From Eutreptiella sp. 'Long Island Sound 2002' (taxonomy: Eukaryota; Euglenozoa; Euglenophyceae; Eutreptiales; Eutreptiaceae): a stretch of 64,000 nt of DNA. Positions 1-9,665 of this stretch are shown here, one piece after another (positions within the stretch are counted from its first letter, which is position 1; every line of letters starts with the position of its first letter). The translations under genes and the position numbers were made by a program. Location: NCBI GenBank assembly GCA_964036045.1, contig OZ038381.1, positions 69,068,242-69,132,241 of the forward strand. Reading direction: 5' to 3'. The notes beneath the pieces were generated by a model. That model made no database searches, had not been told where the DNA came from, and saw only the letters and a program-made list of their open reading frames with translations.

Positions 1-970
1 TCGGGTTTCAGCTTGAGGTCCTTCTGTACCAGCTTGTCACATGAGGCTCGGGGTTGGAGTTCCCCGAACACCTCCAGATAGGTCCTTATAAGCGTCTGCA
101 GCCGCGGGTCCAATAGCTTGATCTTGTCCTCCATGTCGTCGTCAGAGTGTAAGTTGCTTGCCCCCTGAGTAATAGACGTCGGGAGGTGATCCTCCACCGA
201 CTCTTCGCCCTTGGTACTGTCCTTCAACCCTTGGTAGGCATAAAGTACGTCTCGCTCAACCATCTCCGGTGGACGATGGTATCATAGGCACCCTCGAGGG
301 GGTTCACATACACATTCCTCCGAGAGGTCGTCCTCCTCTTGGGTCCTCACATGGGCACCCCACACGCTCTTCATGAGCTTAAGATCTACCTCCCTTTGCC
401 AGGTGGTGATCTTCTGTTCGAGGTCTCCTTCAATTGGGAAAAATCTCCCATACGTCCTTGCTTCAGTGGCCATGAGCTGCGGGTAGGCTTAGCGTAGCAT
501 AGCTTTTTCGCCACCAACCTCCTCTTGGAGTCCACATACTCCCTTAGCCTGGATCGGGGATCCAGCTCATCGTCCAGGGAGTCTTCCACCCTCATGGAGA
601 GTAGGGGTTTCAGTGGGGCGACGTACTCGGCGTTACCCACTTCCTGCACACAGGTCCCTGGGAAGAAGGCGTCGTGCTCAGTTTCGTCATCTGAGTCGAT
701 AGAGCTAGGGAGCTCTGATAGTCCACACTCAGAGACTCCATCAGGAACGGGTACATGGCAGGGAGAGTTTGGGGCGTTGGTGTTAGTCACGACGTATTCA
801 ACTCCTCCGGGTATAGTCTCAATAGCATCTTCAGGTCGTAGTCGATCCTTCAAGTCACCCAAGGCGAGTCCATCGCCTTCTCGTTGTATTGCCTGGACCA
901 GACTCAAGTCCAGGTCCTCCCAGGGGATGGAGGGAAGACCTCCGTCGACCACACTGAGCATAATCACCAT
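1..970 (-). pseudogene. pol segment leading into reverse transcriptase, family A
   Basis: Open segment 970-386 gives 194 residues of acidic, weakly structured sequence. This is the spacer usual between protease and reverse transcriptase in large Ty3 elements. After a frame change, bases about 300-1 read VERDVLYAYQ, then DDDMEDKIKLLDPRL, then LVQKDLKLKP, which is the conserved lead-in to the palm domain. The palm itself lies beyond the window. It aligns by eye with bases ~63,700-63,980 of the right-edge element. It cannot be made in one piece because of the frame change near 300-400 and the stop at 386. Confidence 0.7.
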
Positions 971-1071
971 CCGGGTTTCCAGATAGGCATCCTACGCCCC
1001 AGAGGCACGTAGATGGCCTCATCAGGTAACCGAACAGAGCTGAAAGTCAGCCAGTGCAGGAGGGTTCGCCA

Positions 1072-1803
1072 CTACTCGTTGCCCCCATGGGCTCCCCAAT
1101 CAGAGGAACACAGGACCATACGGGAACGTTCCAAGGCCACCTTGGTCAAGACCTTCCCCAGTTCACTGAACCTGGGGTTCCCATAGGCCATCGCGAAAGA
1201 GGGCCAGTAAAATTTGTAGCTGCAGTTTTTCCCCTTGCTGCAGTATAGGTCCAAGACATGTTGCTTGTCGCTGGCGAACAACTCCACACTCAGGTCTTCT
1301 CTAGAGTAACCCAAGTCCTTCAGACCTTGGTCTAGGACTTCCCCAAATAGTTGATAGTCCTCAGTGTTGGAGGCCGCCATCATGTTCGAGGGCTCCTCCT
1401 TCGATACCCTCAAGTAGCTCAAGGTGAGTTTCGACTGCTCCAGTGGCACGGACTCTCTGCCACTGCCGTGGTCCACGTGGACGAGGTACGGCGCTTGCAG
1501 CGTCAGGGATTGTATCTGGGAGTGCTGCACAAAGAAGTCAGTCCCCAATACAAAGTCGAAGGCCTCAGTGTCCATCACATAGAACCGATGGGCGATAGTT
1601 TGAGAGCCCATAGGTACCTCCACCTCACAGTCCCCGCAGCTGTGCACCACATGTCCATCCCCCATTCGTATAGCCGCGGTGGTCATGGTGTTCTTCAGGC
1701 TCCCAAAAGGTAAAGTTTTCTTGGCCACTATACATATGGTGGCTCCAGTATCCAATACCCCCAGGTATTCACACCCCCCTAGTCGGATACGTACCCAGAA
1801 CAC
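1072..1803 (-). pseudogene. Retroviral-type aspartic protease plus methyltransferase-like module, family A
   Basis: This open segment has 243 residues. Residues 17-21 read LDTGA, the catalytic aspartate loop of retropepsins, and FVLGTDF at 84-90 is the matching ILG-type strand that closes the fold. The enzyme would cut the polyprotein during particle maturation. Residues about 172-240 are not protease. They contain LFAS (175-178), a Tyr/Trp-rich stretch, YGNPRF (207-212), then KVALERSRMVLCSSDW. This pattern (LFA, NPPF/Y, helix, hydrophobic strand ending before Pro/Ser-x-W) is that of Dam-like DNA adenine methyltransferases, here degenerate. The frame is 0, like the gag tail upstream. Protease call 0.9; module call 0.5. 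Confidence 0.8.
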
Positions 1804-1833
1804 CAGGTCCAGGGCCCCACCGGAGCGCCTTCG

Positions 1834-4285
1834 TCAGATCTCGGCGGGACAGGTCATCTCGAACCCTTTGATCCGCAATTTGCGGGCCATCCTCATAAAA
1901 CAGCTTCTCCTCTTAGCGTCACCGTCATCACCACTTTCATGCTCACACTTGGCCCCTTGTTCTCGCTGGGCCTGAGTCTGCGAGCGTGTGGTGGGACCAG
2001 ACTGCCCTCCAGAGGGCTCGCAGTTCCCCCCTGGATTAGGGTTTGGGGTTGCCTCCCTTCTTGTCCGGGTTCTTGTTGTCCTTGTCCGGCTGGCGGTTAG
2101 CGCCTCCTCCTTGTCCACCTTGGTTCTTGACTTGCCCTTTTCCACGTCCTTTCGACTTGCCCTTGCCGGAGTCGTTGCCGTTGCCTTTGCCTCCACCTTT
2201 GCCAGAGCCTTTGCCAGGATCCTCACCCTTCAGCTTCGCCGACAGGCGCTGCTTGTGGTAGCACTCATCCTCGTAGTGCTTCCTCTTCCTACAGAAGGCA
2301 CAGGTGACAGTACACCTGTAGTGATCCGGCATCTTTGCCTTGGCGCCGGTGTTGGCCTCCTGCTTCTTCCCTTGGACTACGAAGCAGTCTCGCTGCTCGC
2401 AGTCAGGGGCGTGCTGCGGGTGACCCTGCTCATCTCTGGCATCACACCAGAAGAGCTCCTTGACATTTTCCATGACATGGGCGTGTTTTGGGGTAGTCTC
2501 CTGTCCAGGTCTACGTCCTTGGTACCCTTTGCCGTGGCTTCCAGAGCCTCCCCCCCCAGGACGGTAGGCGTTCAGGTGCTGGTCGCTTTCCTTCTCCAGC
2601 GCCAGCTCCAGGAGTAGCACACAGAAATCCTCGTGGTGGAGGGCTCTAGCCTTGCGCTCTGCTGTTGAACGGCACTCGTCCCACAGCTCCTGAAAAAGCT
2701 TAGCCACCAACCAGAACAGCAGGTCGTCGCTGCTGTAGGAACCGGGGGTCAATCGTCCAGCGCAGTGATCCAGGTCAGCCAGTAGCTTCGAGACCCTGCC
2801 AGATTTGGGGTTGTTGGGCAGCACGGCCAGGTTCTGGATCTCGGCACTGATGTAGAGGTCGTTTTCATAGGTTGGGTACTGCCTCTGCAAGGCAAAAAAC
2901 ACGTCGGCAAAGGTGGCGGACTTAGTCACGATCTGCTTGACCTGCTTCTCCAGGTACTTGGTCTTGCAGCACTGCAGGAGCAGATCACACTAGACTCGCC
3001 CACTAGCATGGGTTTGGCCGGTCATTCGGAGGAACCGGCCAAAATTCTCAGCGAACACGTTGACATCCTTGCCTGTGAACTCAGGCAAGTTCAGCACGAT
3101 CTTGGAGGTGGCAATAGCCTTAGCCTCCTGAGACCTGCGTCTTTCAGGGCGCTTGGTCTTCCTCTTCTTCTTCATCTTCCGCCCAATCGGGTTCTCAGGG
3201 TCCTCAGCGTCGTTGTCTTCCGAGGGCGAAGCAGAAGTCATTGAAGGGGCTCATCGTCAGAGGGGTCTCCGCCTAGGTCACCAGAGCCATAGCGCTCCAC
3301 GTCAACCATTGCCCCCAGGGCTGTCAGCCCCAGCCGGTCTAGCTCGGCTCTCGTAGAATTCCCCACGTGGCTGTAGGGTGGCTGAGCCGTTCTCGGTACG
3401 AAAGGGCTTCTCGGTATCACTGCAGGGGTCGGCATCGGTCAGCTCGAGGTGGTTAGCCTGTACTCGATGGGGTATTCCCACCATGGGAGGTGGCTCTTGG
3501 GGCGGAATCAGGGGCTCAAGTTTGGCCCGAATCTCTTGAGTGAGATCGCCCACAAGTTCAGAGATGGCTCCTCGGAGAGCCTCTTTGATCTTTGATCGCG
3601 TCAGGGACCCGTTGGAGGGTCTCTCCGATCCTCTACCCCTGCTCCTGCTGACTCAGGTCCTCTCCTCAGCCCACTCAGGGTTGCATACCTAGGTACATCC
3701 ACAAAGGTTCCCGTAGCGAGTAGAGGATGGCGATAGTCAGCCGCATACCATCGCGGCGGAGAACTGGGGGCCACCGGCTCACTGATAGTACTTGCCTCTC
3801 GAAACGCAGTGGTAGGTGGGTTCACACCATAGGCAGGGTAGGTAGGCATACCAGTAAAGCCTGTGCCCTCAGCCATAGGCGGGGTGGTTATGGGTGTGGA
3901 TGTTGCAACAGCTGGGTCTGGAGTTTCAAGTGTGGTGGTTGTAGGAGAGGGTGATGCGTGGAGGTCAGAAGCGCTTGGTGCGCCCTCGAAGGTCGACTCA
4001 CTCGTCGGGTCGTGCCCATGGTCTTTTTTTTGTCTGCCATGCTTTCTCCAGCATCCTTCTCTCTCTCTCTCTCTTTCTACTCACAGGGTGGGTGTCCACC
4101 TCCTCGACTGAGAGGGCCCAGAAGGTCAACCGAAGTCCCTCCAGCGAGGCATCAACCACGTCCACTGGCCCATGTAAGGGCACCGAAGGTACAGCGCTGG
4201 GTCCAGGTCCAGGTTCACCAGGTGCTGGCATTGCTGGTGCCCCAGGCGCCGTCCTCACGTCGGTATCCTCCTTCTTTGTGTCCAT
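1834..4285 (-). pseudogene. gag: gag polyprotein, family A (broken)
   Basis: The start is the ATG at 4285-4283. Four open segments lie in one frame (4285-3998, 3553-3302, 3241-2990, 2929-2036), a Pro-rich segment 3876-3601 lies in another, and the tail 2226-1834 in a third. The N-terminal part is Pro-rich and disordered. A basic KKKRKTKRPERRR stretch follows, then a capsid-like helical region in 2929-2500. A CX2CX4HX4C zinc knuckle (CAFCRKRKHYEDEC) binds RNA in this family. A Gly/Lys-rich tail follows. The capsid is cut by a TAG near 2990. The tail ends in TGA at about 1834 and the protease continues in the same frame, so read-through could have made gag-pol, though simple decay is equally possible. 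Confidence 0.8.
4057..4076 (+). repeat. (CT)n microsatellite
   Basis: A run of CT dinucleotides interrupted once by TTT, inside the gag region of family A. It encodes the RKRERERR stretch on the minus strand and is a likely site of slippage and frame change. Confidence 0.8.
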
Positions 4286-4300
4286 ATGCGCCCCTCTTGC

Positions 4301-4395
4301 TTATATATGACAGATCTCGGCGCACTGGATGTACGGCACGGGGTTGCTGCTGGTACGCAGAGACTGTCTGCCTCTTGCTACCAGAACGTTTTATA
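4301..4395 (-). promoter_or_regulatory. TATA-like sites upstream of family A gag
   Basis: Two TATA-like strings face gag: TATATAA at 4308-4301, only about 20 bases before the ATG, and CTATAAAACG at 4395-4386, about 100 bases before it. The second is better placed for a start site ahead of gag. A TGGTAGC string just after it on the minus strand resembles a tRNA primer-binding site but overlaps this zone, so promoter and primer readings compete. Short motifs only. Confidence 0.25.
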
Positions 4396-4821
4396 GTGAT
4401 TTCAACCCTGTGCTTTTGTTGTGCCTCCCCTGCTGCTTGCTGCTGGTGTAGGGTTCCTGCTGCTTGCTTTTGATGAGGAAAATGTTTTTTTGTTGAAATA
4501 CAACCAATTCAGGATAACCCAAGCCAGAGATGAGCATATAGAGGATAAACAGGATCAACGCATGAAGGGCTGCAGTCACAACGAGTTAGATAAAGACAAC
4601 TATCAACAATACACCACAGCAATTAGCATACATTGCAACTCAGGATGAAATATTTTACATGTTTGAGAAAAACTGATTGGAAAACTGCCCCAAGGGCTCA
4701 TTCTCATCCACAGTGCCATCTTGAGATGTGCACTCCTTGTTTCTGGGTCCCATAGGTGCTGAGGTGGCATGGCTTGTGGCGCTGAGGTCACTGCCATGTC
4801 ACATGGGATAATCCTACTTAG

Positions 4822-4905
4822 CTAGGCTGACTGGGTATTGAACCCAGGACCTCTCAAAAACAGGTGCCCCAGCCCCCTAGGGTGCATACCACTGTGATAG
4901 CTAAG
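4822..4905 (-). repeat. tRNA-derived SINE head or tRNA relic
   Basis: On the minus strand an A-box-like TAGCTATCACAGTGG (about 4903-4889) is followed 44 bases later by a B-box GGTTCAATACCC (4844-4833). CTGGG and CCCAG flank the loop as a perfect 5-bp T-arm stem. These are the two internal promoter parts of RNA polymerase III tRNA genes. I could not form a good acceptor or anticodon stem, so a SINE head or dead tRNA is more likely than a working tRNA. The SINE tail and target duplications were not identified. Confidence 0.55.
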
Positions 4906-5183
4906 AATTCATGAGAAAACATAGATAAATTCATCGGCTCTGCCTTCAGTATATCAGTGCCTCAGTCACCCAGGAAAAGATGTTTTAGTGCCTACAGCTT
5001 GGGGATTAAGGGGTCCACACAACATCCTGACTTAGTGTTTGGTTCCATAGGTCAAAATGTGTTATCACCCATTTTGGTTAAACCAATACTAAGATAAGAA
5101 TGCAAGAGAGCTTAGAGCACCTCTAATACAACCAATATATACCCTAAAACATTTGAAAAGCACTTTTTCTTACTCATGCCCCA
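4906..5183. other. AT-rich non-coding stretch
   Basis: No reading frame, repeat or RNA motif was recognised. The last bases, CATGCCCCA, recur just before LTR copy C and are probably the 3' end of an element interior. Confidence 0.5.
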
Positions 5184-5790
5184 TGTGACCATGTATGTGC
5201 ATGTGCACTTCCTTCCTTCATGTTGGTGTAGTCAAGACGTCCGGAGACTCAAGTGTGACTCATTTGCTCTTTGGGGAAGGCCAAACGGCGGTTTCGTTCA
5301 TTTCTTTCCACCTCTTCACCCCCGCTGAGACAATCCATGTCGACGGGTAGAAGTAGTGCGATTTTTGTTTTGCACTTTTGCATGCATGACTCAAGTCCAT
5401 AGGATGATGCCCGTGCCCATAAACCCTTCGTCTTGCATTGCATGTGGTTCGACCGGAAAGGTAGATTGAGTCTTACTCGCGCTTGTGAATTCTCTTCTCT
5501 TTCTAAAAGACGGGCCCACCTTGTACCCGTTTGGACCCTCTTTGGACCCGTGCTTGTCCCGTGTGGACTAGTGGACCCTTTGTACCCGTCCACGAGTGTT
5601 TAATCATTGTTGGACCGTGGGTCATTTGTGCGTCTTTGTGGACCATTGGTGAAACCTTGGTTGGATCATTGTTGGACAGAGTTGGATTCTTGGGACATTT
5701 CGTCATTGGGCTTTCAATTGGAATTGTTTGTGTCATTGATGTGCTCTGAGGGACTTGAGTGGGTTGTGAGCTTGGAAATATCTGCTGGTT
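5184..5790 (+). repeat. LTR-like repeat, copy A
   Basis: This is the first of four ~600-bp copies. It starts TGTGACCATGTATG and ends ...CTGCTGGTTT, where the next copy begins at once. It shares GGACTAGTGGACC, GGTTCGACCGGAAAGG and TCATTGGGCTTTCAATT with the other copies. A TG start, plus-strand orientation, and use of copy D at the head of a gag gene support an LTR. The A/B junction lacks the final CA expected of an intact LTR end. Confidence 0.75.
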
Positions 5791-6391
5791 TGTGACCATG
5801 TATGTGCATGTGCACTTCCTTCCTTCATGTTGGTGTAGTCAAGACGTCCAGGGACTCAAGTGTGACTCATTTGCTCTTTGGGGACGGCCAAACGGTCATT
5901 TCTTTCCACTCCTTGACCCCTGTTGAGACCATCCATGTCGACGGGTAGAAGTAGTGCGATTTTTGGTTTGCACTTTTGCATGCATGACTCAAGTCCATAG
6001 GATGATGCCCGTGCCCATGAACCCTTCGTCTTGCATTGCATGTGGTTCGACCGGAAAGGTAGGTTGAGTCTTACTCGCGCTTGTGAATTCTTTTCTTTTT
6101 CTAAAGGGTGGACCTACCTTGTACCCGTTTGGACCCTCTTTTGACCCGTGTTTGTCCCGTGTGGACTAGTGGACCCTTTGTACCCGTCCATGATCGTTTC
6201 ACCATTGTTGGACCGTGGCTCATTTGTGGGTTTTTGTGGACCATTGGTGAACTTTTGGTTGGATCATTGTTGGACCGAATTCGATTCTTGGGTCATTTCG
6301 TCATTGGGCTTTCAATTGGAATTGTGTGTGTCATTGCCGTGCTCTGAGGGACTTGAGTGGGTTGCGAGCTTGGAAGTCTCTGCTGGTTTCA
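5791..6391 (+). repeat. LTR-like repeat, copy B
   Basis: It starts TGTGACC directly after copy A and ends GGTTTCA, giving TG...CA termini. The next 12 bases, TTGGTTGGATAT (6392-6403), are the same as those after copy D and could be a primer-binding site. Copy B therefore looks like a 5' LTR with a little interior attached, not a solo LTR. Confidence 0.75.
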
Positions 6392-6403
6392 TTGGTTGGA
6401 TAT

Positions 6404-7884
6404 GACCAATAGGCATTGGGCCTGTGTGTCAGCGCCCAGTTGAGTTGAAATTGAGGAAAATGAACTTACTCAGCATTTGATTCCAATCCCAGATTTTGAT
6501 TCTAGAATTGATTCAGACTGCAGATTTCAGTTTTGTTTTCGCATTCTTTATGTTGCATTAATTCCATTTCAATTCTGCGGTTGACCAGCCTTTGTTGTAA
6601 CATTATTTGGGTTTCCGATTCGTTGATTGGCTGCTGCTGTGGGTGGGCGCGCGCCGTCTTTGGTCGCGCCGTAAAGCAGGCCAGTCAATCCAATACCCTC
6701 CCAGTTTGGTGCTAATAGTGTTAGATCCATCATGTGGAACTTGGAATAACTTAAGCATGCGAACGAGGACTATGTGACAGCCATAGTACATACGTTGATT
6801 GCTTCTGTGGACAACTGCTGAGGAAGTACCTTTGGAAACCAAGGCCGTCCTTATCTCTGCTATGGTGGTACTAGTAGTCACGGCAAAACCTACCACGTCA
6901 CATGGGGTGTCTTCCGAAGGGGACGAGAGGTGAGACCAAGGGAAGCATAGGTAGGCGCACCGCTGGTGTCGAATACATTGGTCCTTGCCCTGCCATTGGA
7001 TTCCATTGCGATGGCACACCATATTTGGTTTTGCCGTCTCATGCATTCATTCTAAGAGTTGACATTGCATTTGTCATTCATGCATGGTTTATTTGTGTCT
7101 TCATGGTGTGACTCAAACCTCGTGGTGCCCATGATTCCATGGTCAAGGTGAACATATAGTGTCTCCTCTCCCCAACGTGGATTTGGTGCTTTTCCTCACT
7201 CTCCCTCTCTCTCCCAATTTGTCATTCTCCTCAAGCGGTAAATTGAGCATTTATTGTGCCATGTGACCGTTGTCTCTGATCTTTCAAGACTCTGGGCTCT
7301 TTCACTTTTTTCAAGTGCCCGTGCCTTGGGAGTTATCCAATTAAATCATGCCGTCGTTTTGCCATCTTATGATTAGACTCAAGGATAGGCATTGGTCAAC
7401 CTTTCGCCACTCTCTCTCCAAGTGCATGCATGCTCTCTTGGGTCAAGGCTAGGCGAAACTCTCTCCGGCTGCATGCTCTCTTGGGTCAAGGCTAGGCGAA
7501 GCTCTCTCCCCCTGCATGCTCTCTTCCATGGTGGATAGGTCAATCTCTCTCATGGGATTTGGTTGGGGAATATCTCTCCTTGGGCATGGTTAGGTGACTT
7601 TTTCTCCATGCATGTACTCTCTTTGAAATGAGACGCACTCTCAATGCACGTGCTCTGTTTGGGTGGGATCATCTTTCCATGCACGTGCTCTCCTTGGGTG
7701 GAGGTTAGGCCCCACAAGTAGCCAAGGAGGCCATTGGCATATTGTGTGCTTCTTTGCCCAATCTCATGGATCTCATTTTCAATGGTGTATTGCTCACTTG
7801 CTAATTTGGTTCAGATTAGTTGTTGATCCTCACAGCCAACTGGGTCATGGTTTGGTGCCTTTGTTGGTGCGTTTACATGCCCCA
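6404..7884. other. Non-coding interior between LTR copies B and C
   Basis: No Ty3 protein motif is visible. A 147-codon open frame on the minus strand (7046-6603) has no recognisable domain and is probably chance. The right half (7400-7720) is a degenerate minisatellite, listed separately. Confidence 0.5.
7420..7720 (+). repeat. Degenerate minisatellite, GCATGCTCTCTTGGGTCAAG type
   Basis: The unit GCATGCTCTCTTGGGTCAAG followed by GCTAGGCGAA occurs almost perfectly twice (near 7428 and 7470). Decayed versions then continue as GCATGCTCTCTTCC, GCACGTGCTCTG and GCACGTGCTCTCC with TTGGGT nearby. Spacing starts near 45 bp and becomes irregular. Confidence 0.7.
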
Positions 7885-8436
7885 TGTCACCATGTATGTG
7901 CATGTGCACTTCCTTCCTTCATGTTGGTGTAGTCAAGACGGCCAAACGGCGGTTTCGTTCATTTGCTTCCACTCCTCCACCCCCGTTGAGACCATCCATG
8001 TCGATGGATAGAAGTAGTACGATTTTGGGTTTGCACTTTTGCATGCATGACTCAAGTCCATAGGATGATGCCTGTGCCCATGAACCCTTCGTCTTGCATT
8101 GCATGTGGTTCGACCGGAAAGGTAGGTTGAGTCTTACTCGCGCTTGTGAATTCTTTTCTTTTTCTAAAGGGTGGGCCTACCTTGTACCTGTTTGGACCCT
8201 CTTTGAACCCGTGCTTGTCCCGTGTGGACTAGTGGACCATTTGTACCCGTCCACGAGTCTTTGACTATTGTTGGACCGTGGCTCATTTGTGGGTTTTTGT
8301 GGACCATTGGTGAACTTTTGGTTGGATCATTGTTGGACCGAATTGGATTCTTGGGTCATTCCTTCATTGGGCTTTCAATTTGAATTGTTTGTGTCATTGC
8401 CGTGCTCTGAGGGACTTGAGTGGGTTGTGAGCTTGG
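7885..8436 (+). repeat. LTR-like repeat, copy C (internally deleted)
   Basis: It starts TGTCACCATGTATG. It lacks about 42 bp found in the other copies, because AGTCAAGAC runs straight into GGCCAAACGG. It ends at GTGAGCTTGG without the usual CTGCTGGTTTCA tail. It is preceded by CATGCCCCA, as is copy A. Confidence 0.75.
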
Positions 8437-9135
8437 CGACCCCTGTCTCACCTCACGGCTGAGAACTTCAACCAGGTTCCCTTGGGGCATGACCGGTGGT
8501 AGGCTCCATTCAGTCGCTGCCCTCACTGTCTCAGCTCTTTCCGGTCACCCTTTGAAGGACCCCCCGCCCTTCCCCCCATAGCACAGCCTTTTGGGCGCCT
8601 GCAGGCGGGCTTCCTGTGGATAGCCCTCGCAGACAGCGGAGCATTTCTCTCTGTTAACCACATTCCACCACTCCCCATCCCTCACGGGTTGGAGTACCCA
8701 CTCGGCTCCCGGATGCACTTGGTTGTCGTCCATCCACGGCTGGAGGCCAGGGGGCGACCCTTTTGACGTTCCCCCTGGTCTCGCTCACGCGTGAGCCTAC
8801 GTGTACTCAGGCCATTGACCCGGGCCCTCAGGGTCAACCCTCACCCCTGCGGACACCTCACGGCCGTCCCGGAGTTCAGGGCATTTTCCCGACTTCCCGT
8901 GGTCAGGTTCCCCATGGTTGGCCCATGGTTCACCACTCCATGGCGACTGGTTTCCCAATCCCATGGGGCTGTTGCTTGGCGCTTTCGGCCTCCCTGCCCT
9001 TCCCATGTCCCATTCCCCTATGCCTCATCCCGGCACCGGCCCGTTCCCAGCGTCCCATGGACTCCCTTCCCCGCCGGGCCGTTGTGTGGCTCCAGCTACA
9101 CGCCCTTCCCCGCCTCGTCCCCTTGTCCCTTCATC
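8437..9135. other. C-rich non-coding region, possible LINE debris
   Basis: No supported gene. On the minus strand 8733-8545 gives a 62-codon frame with EWWNVVNREK. This loosely resembles the WWVVECRGDR stretch at the start of the ORF1-like frame near 43.7 kb, which also abuts a copy of the LTR repeat. The likeness is too short to rely on. From about 9050, imperfect precursors of the tandem repeat at 9136 appear. Confidence 0.35.
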
Positions 9136-9665
9136 CCGTGTTTATACCCCACCGGGTCGCCTGTTACCCTGTGGCGCTGGCCCACTGGAGCCTCTCCTTC
9201 TGGGGACTGCTTCGTGCGCTTAGCACAGATCGCTCCTTTCCCGCACCCCTCTCTTTCCCCTGTGCCGCGGTCCCGGACTAATCCCCTGGGCTGTCGTGCG
9301 GCCCCATCCCATCCCTCATCCCGTGTTTATATCCCACCGGGCCGCCAGCAACCCTGTGGCGCGGGCCCACTGGATCCTCATCGATCCGGGGACCGTTTCA
9401 TGCACCTAGCACGGGTCGCTCCCTTCCTGCCCCAATCCCCCGTACCGCGGCCCCGGTCTATTCCCCTGGGTTGTTGTGCGACCCCATCCCATCCCCCCTC
9501 CTGTGTTTATACCCCACTGGGCCGCTAGCAACCCTGTGGCGCGGGCCCACTGGATCCTCATCCATCCGGGGACCGTTTTGTGCGCCTAGCACGGGTCGCT
9601 CCCCTCCCGCCCCCGCCCCCCTCTCCTGTGCCGTCCCCCATGCTGTCCTAGTCCCCTGAGGTCGT
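9136..9665 (+). repeat. Tandem repeat, ~180-185 bp unit, three copies
   Basis: The phrase CCGTGTTTATACCCCACCGGG starts at about 9136, 9321 and 9501, with CCCTGTGGCG, GGCCCACTGGA and CTAGCACGGGTCGCTCC following at constant distance. The third copy decays after 9600. It lies downstream of minus-strand LINE coding debris. Tandem repeats of this size are common in LINE untranslated regions, but that link is inference. Confidence 0.85.

Larger units (their letters stand above)
1..4400 (-). mobile_element. Ty3/gypsy element, family A, left copy (5' part)
   Basis: Read on the minus strand, this is the 5' half of a Ty3/gypsy retrotransposon: gag with a zinc knuckle, an aspartic protease, an extra module, and the lead-in to reverse transcriptase, which runs off the window at base 1. 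The short stretch at bases 1-240 reads LVQKDLKLKP and matches LVQMDLKLKS in the element at 60.4-64 kb, so the two are copies of one family. The copy is dead: gag changes frame and all segments carry stops. I could not define its LTR. The region just upstream of gag (4285-4420) has TATA-like sites but no clear TG...CA boundary. Confidence 0.85.
5791..8436 (+). mobile_element. Candidate non-autonomous LTR element (copy B - interior - copy C)
   Basis: Two direct copies of the same LTR-like repeat bound a ~1.5-kb interior. The left copy is followed by the same 12 bases as copy D. The right copy is preceded by CATGCCCCA, which also precedes copy A. The interior holds no gag or pol motif, so it would depend on proteins from an autonomous element such as family C at 43.7-53.9 kb, which has the same LTR. 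The architecture is inference. No purine tract or target duplication was found. Confidence 0.45.

Noticed and set aside
6603-7046. 147-codon minus-strand frame
   Set aside because: No domain, no family match I recognise, and it is inside an otherwise non-coding LTR-element interior.
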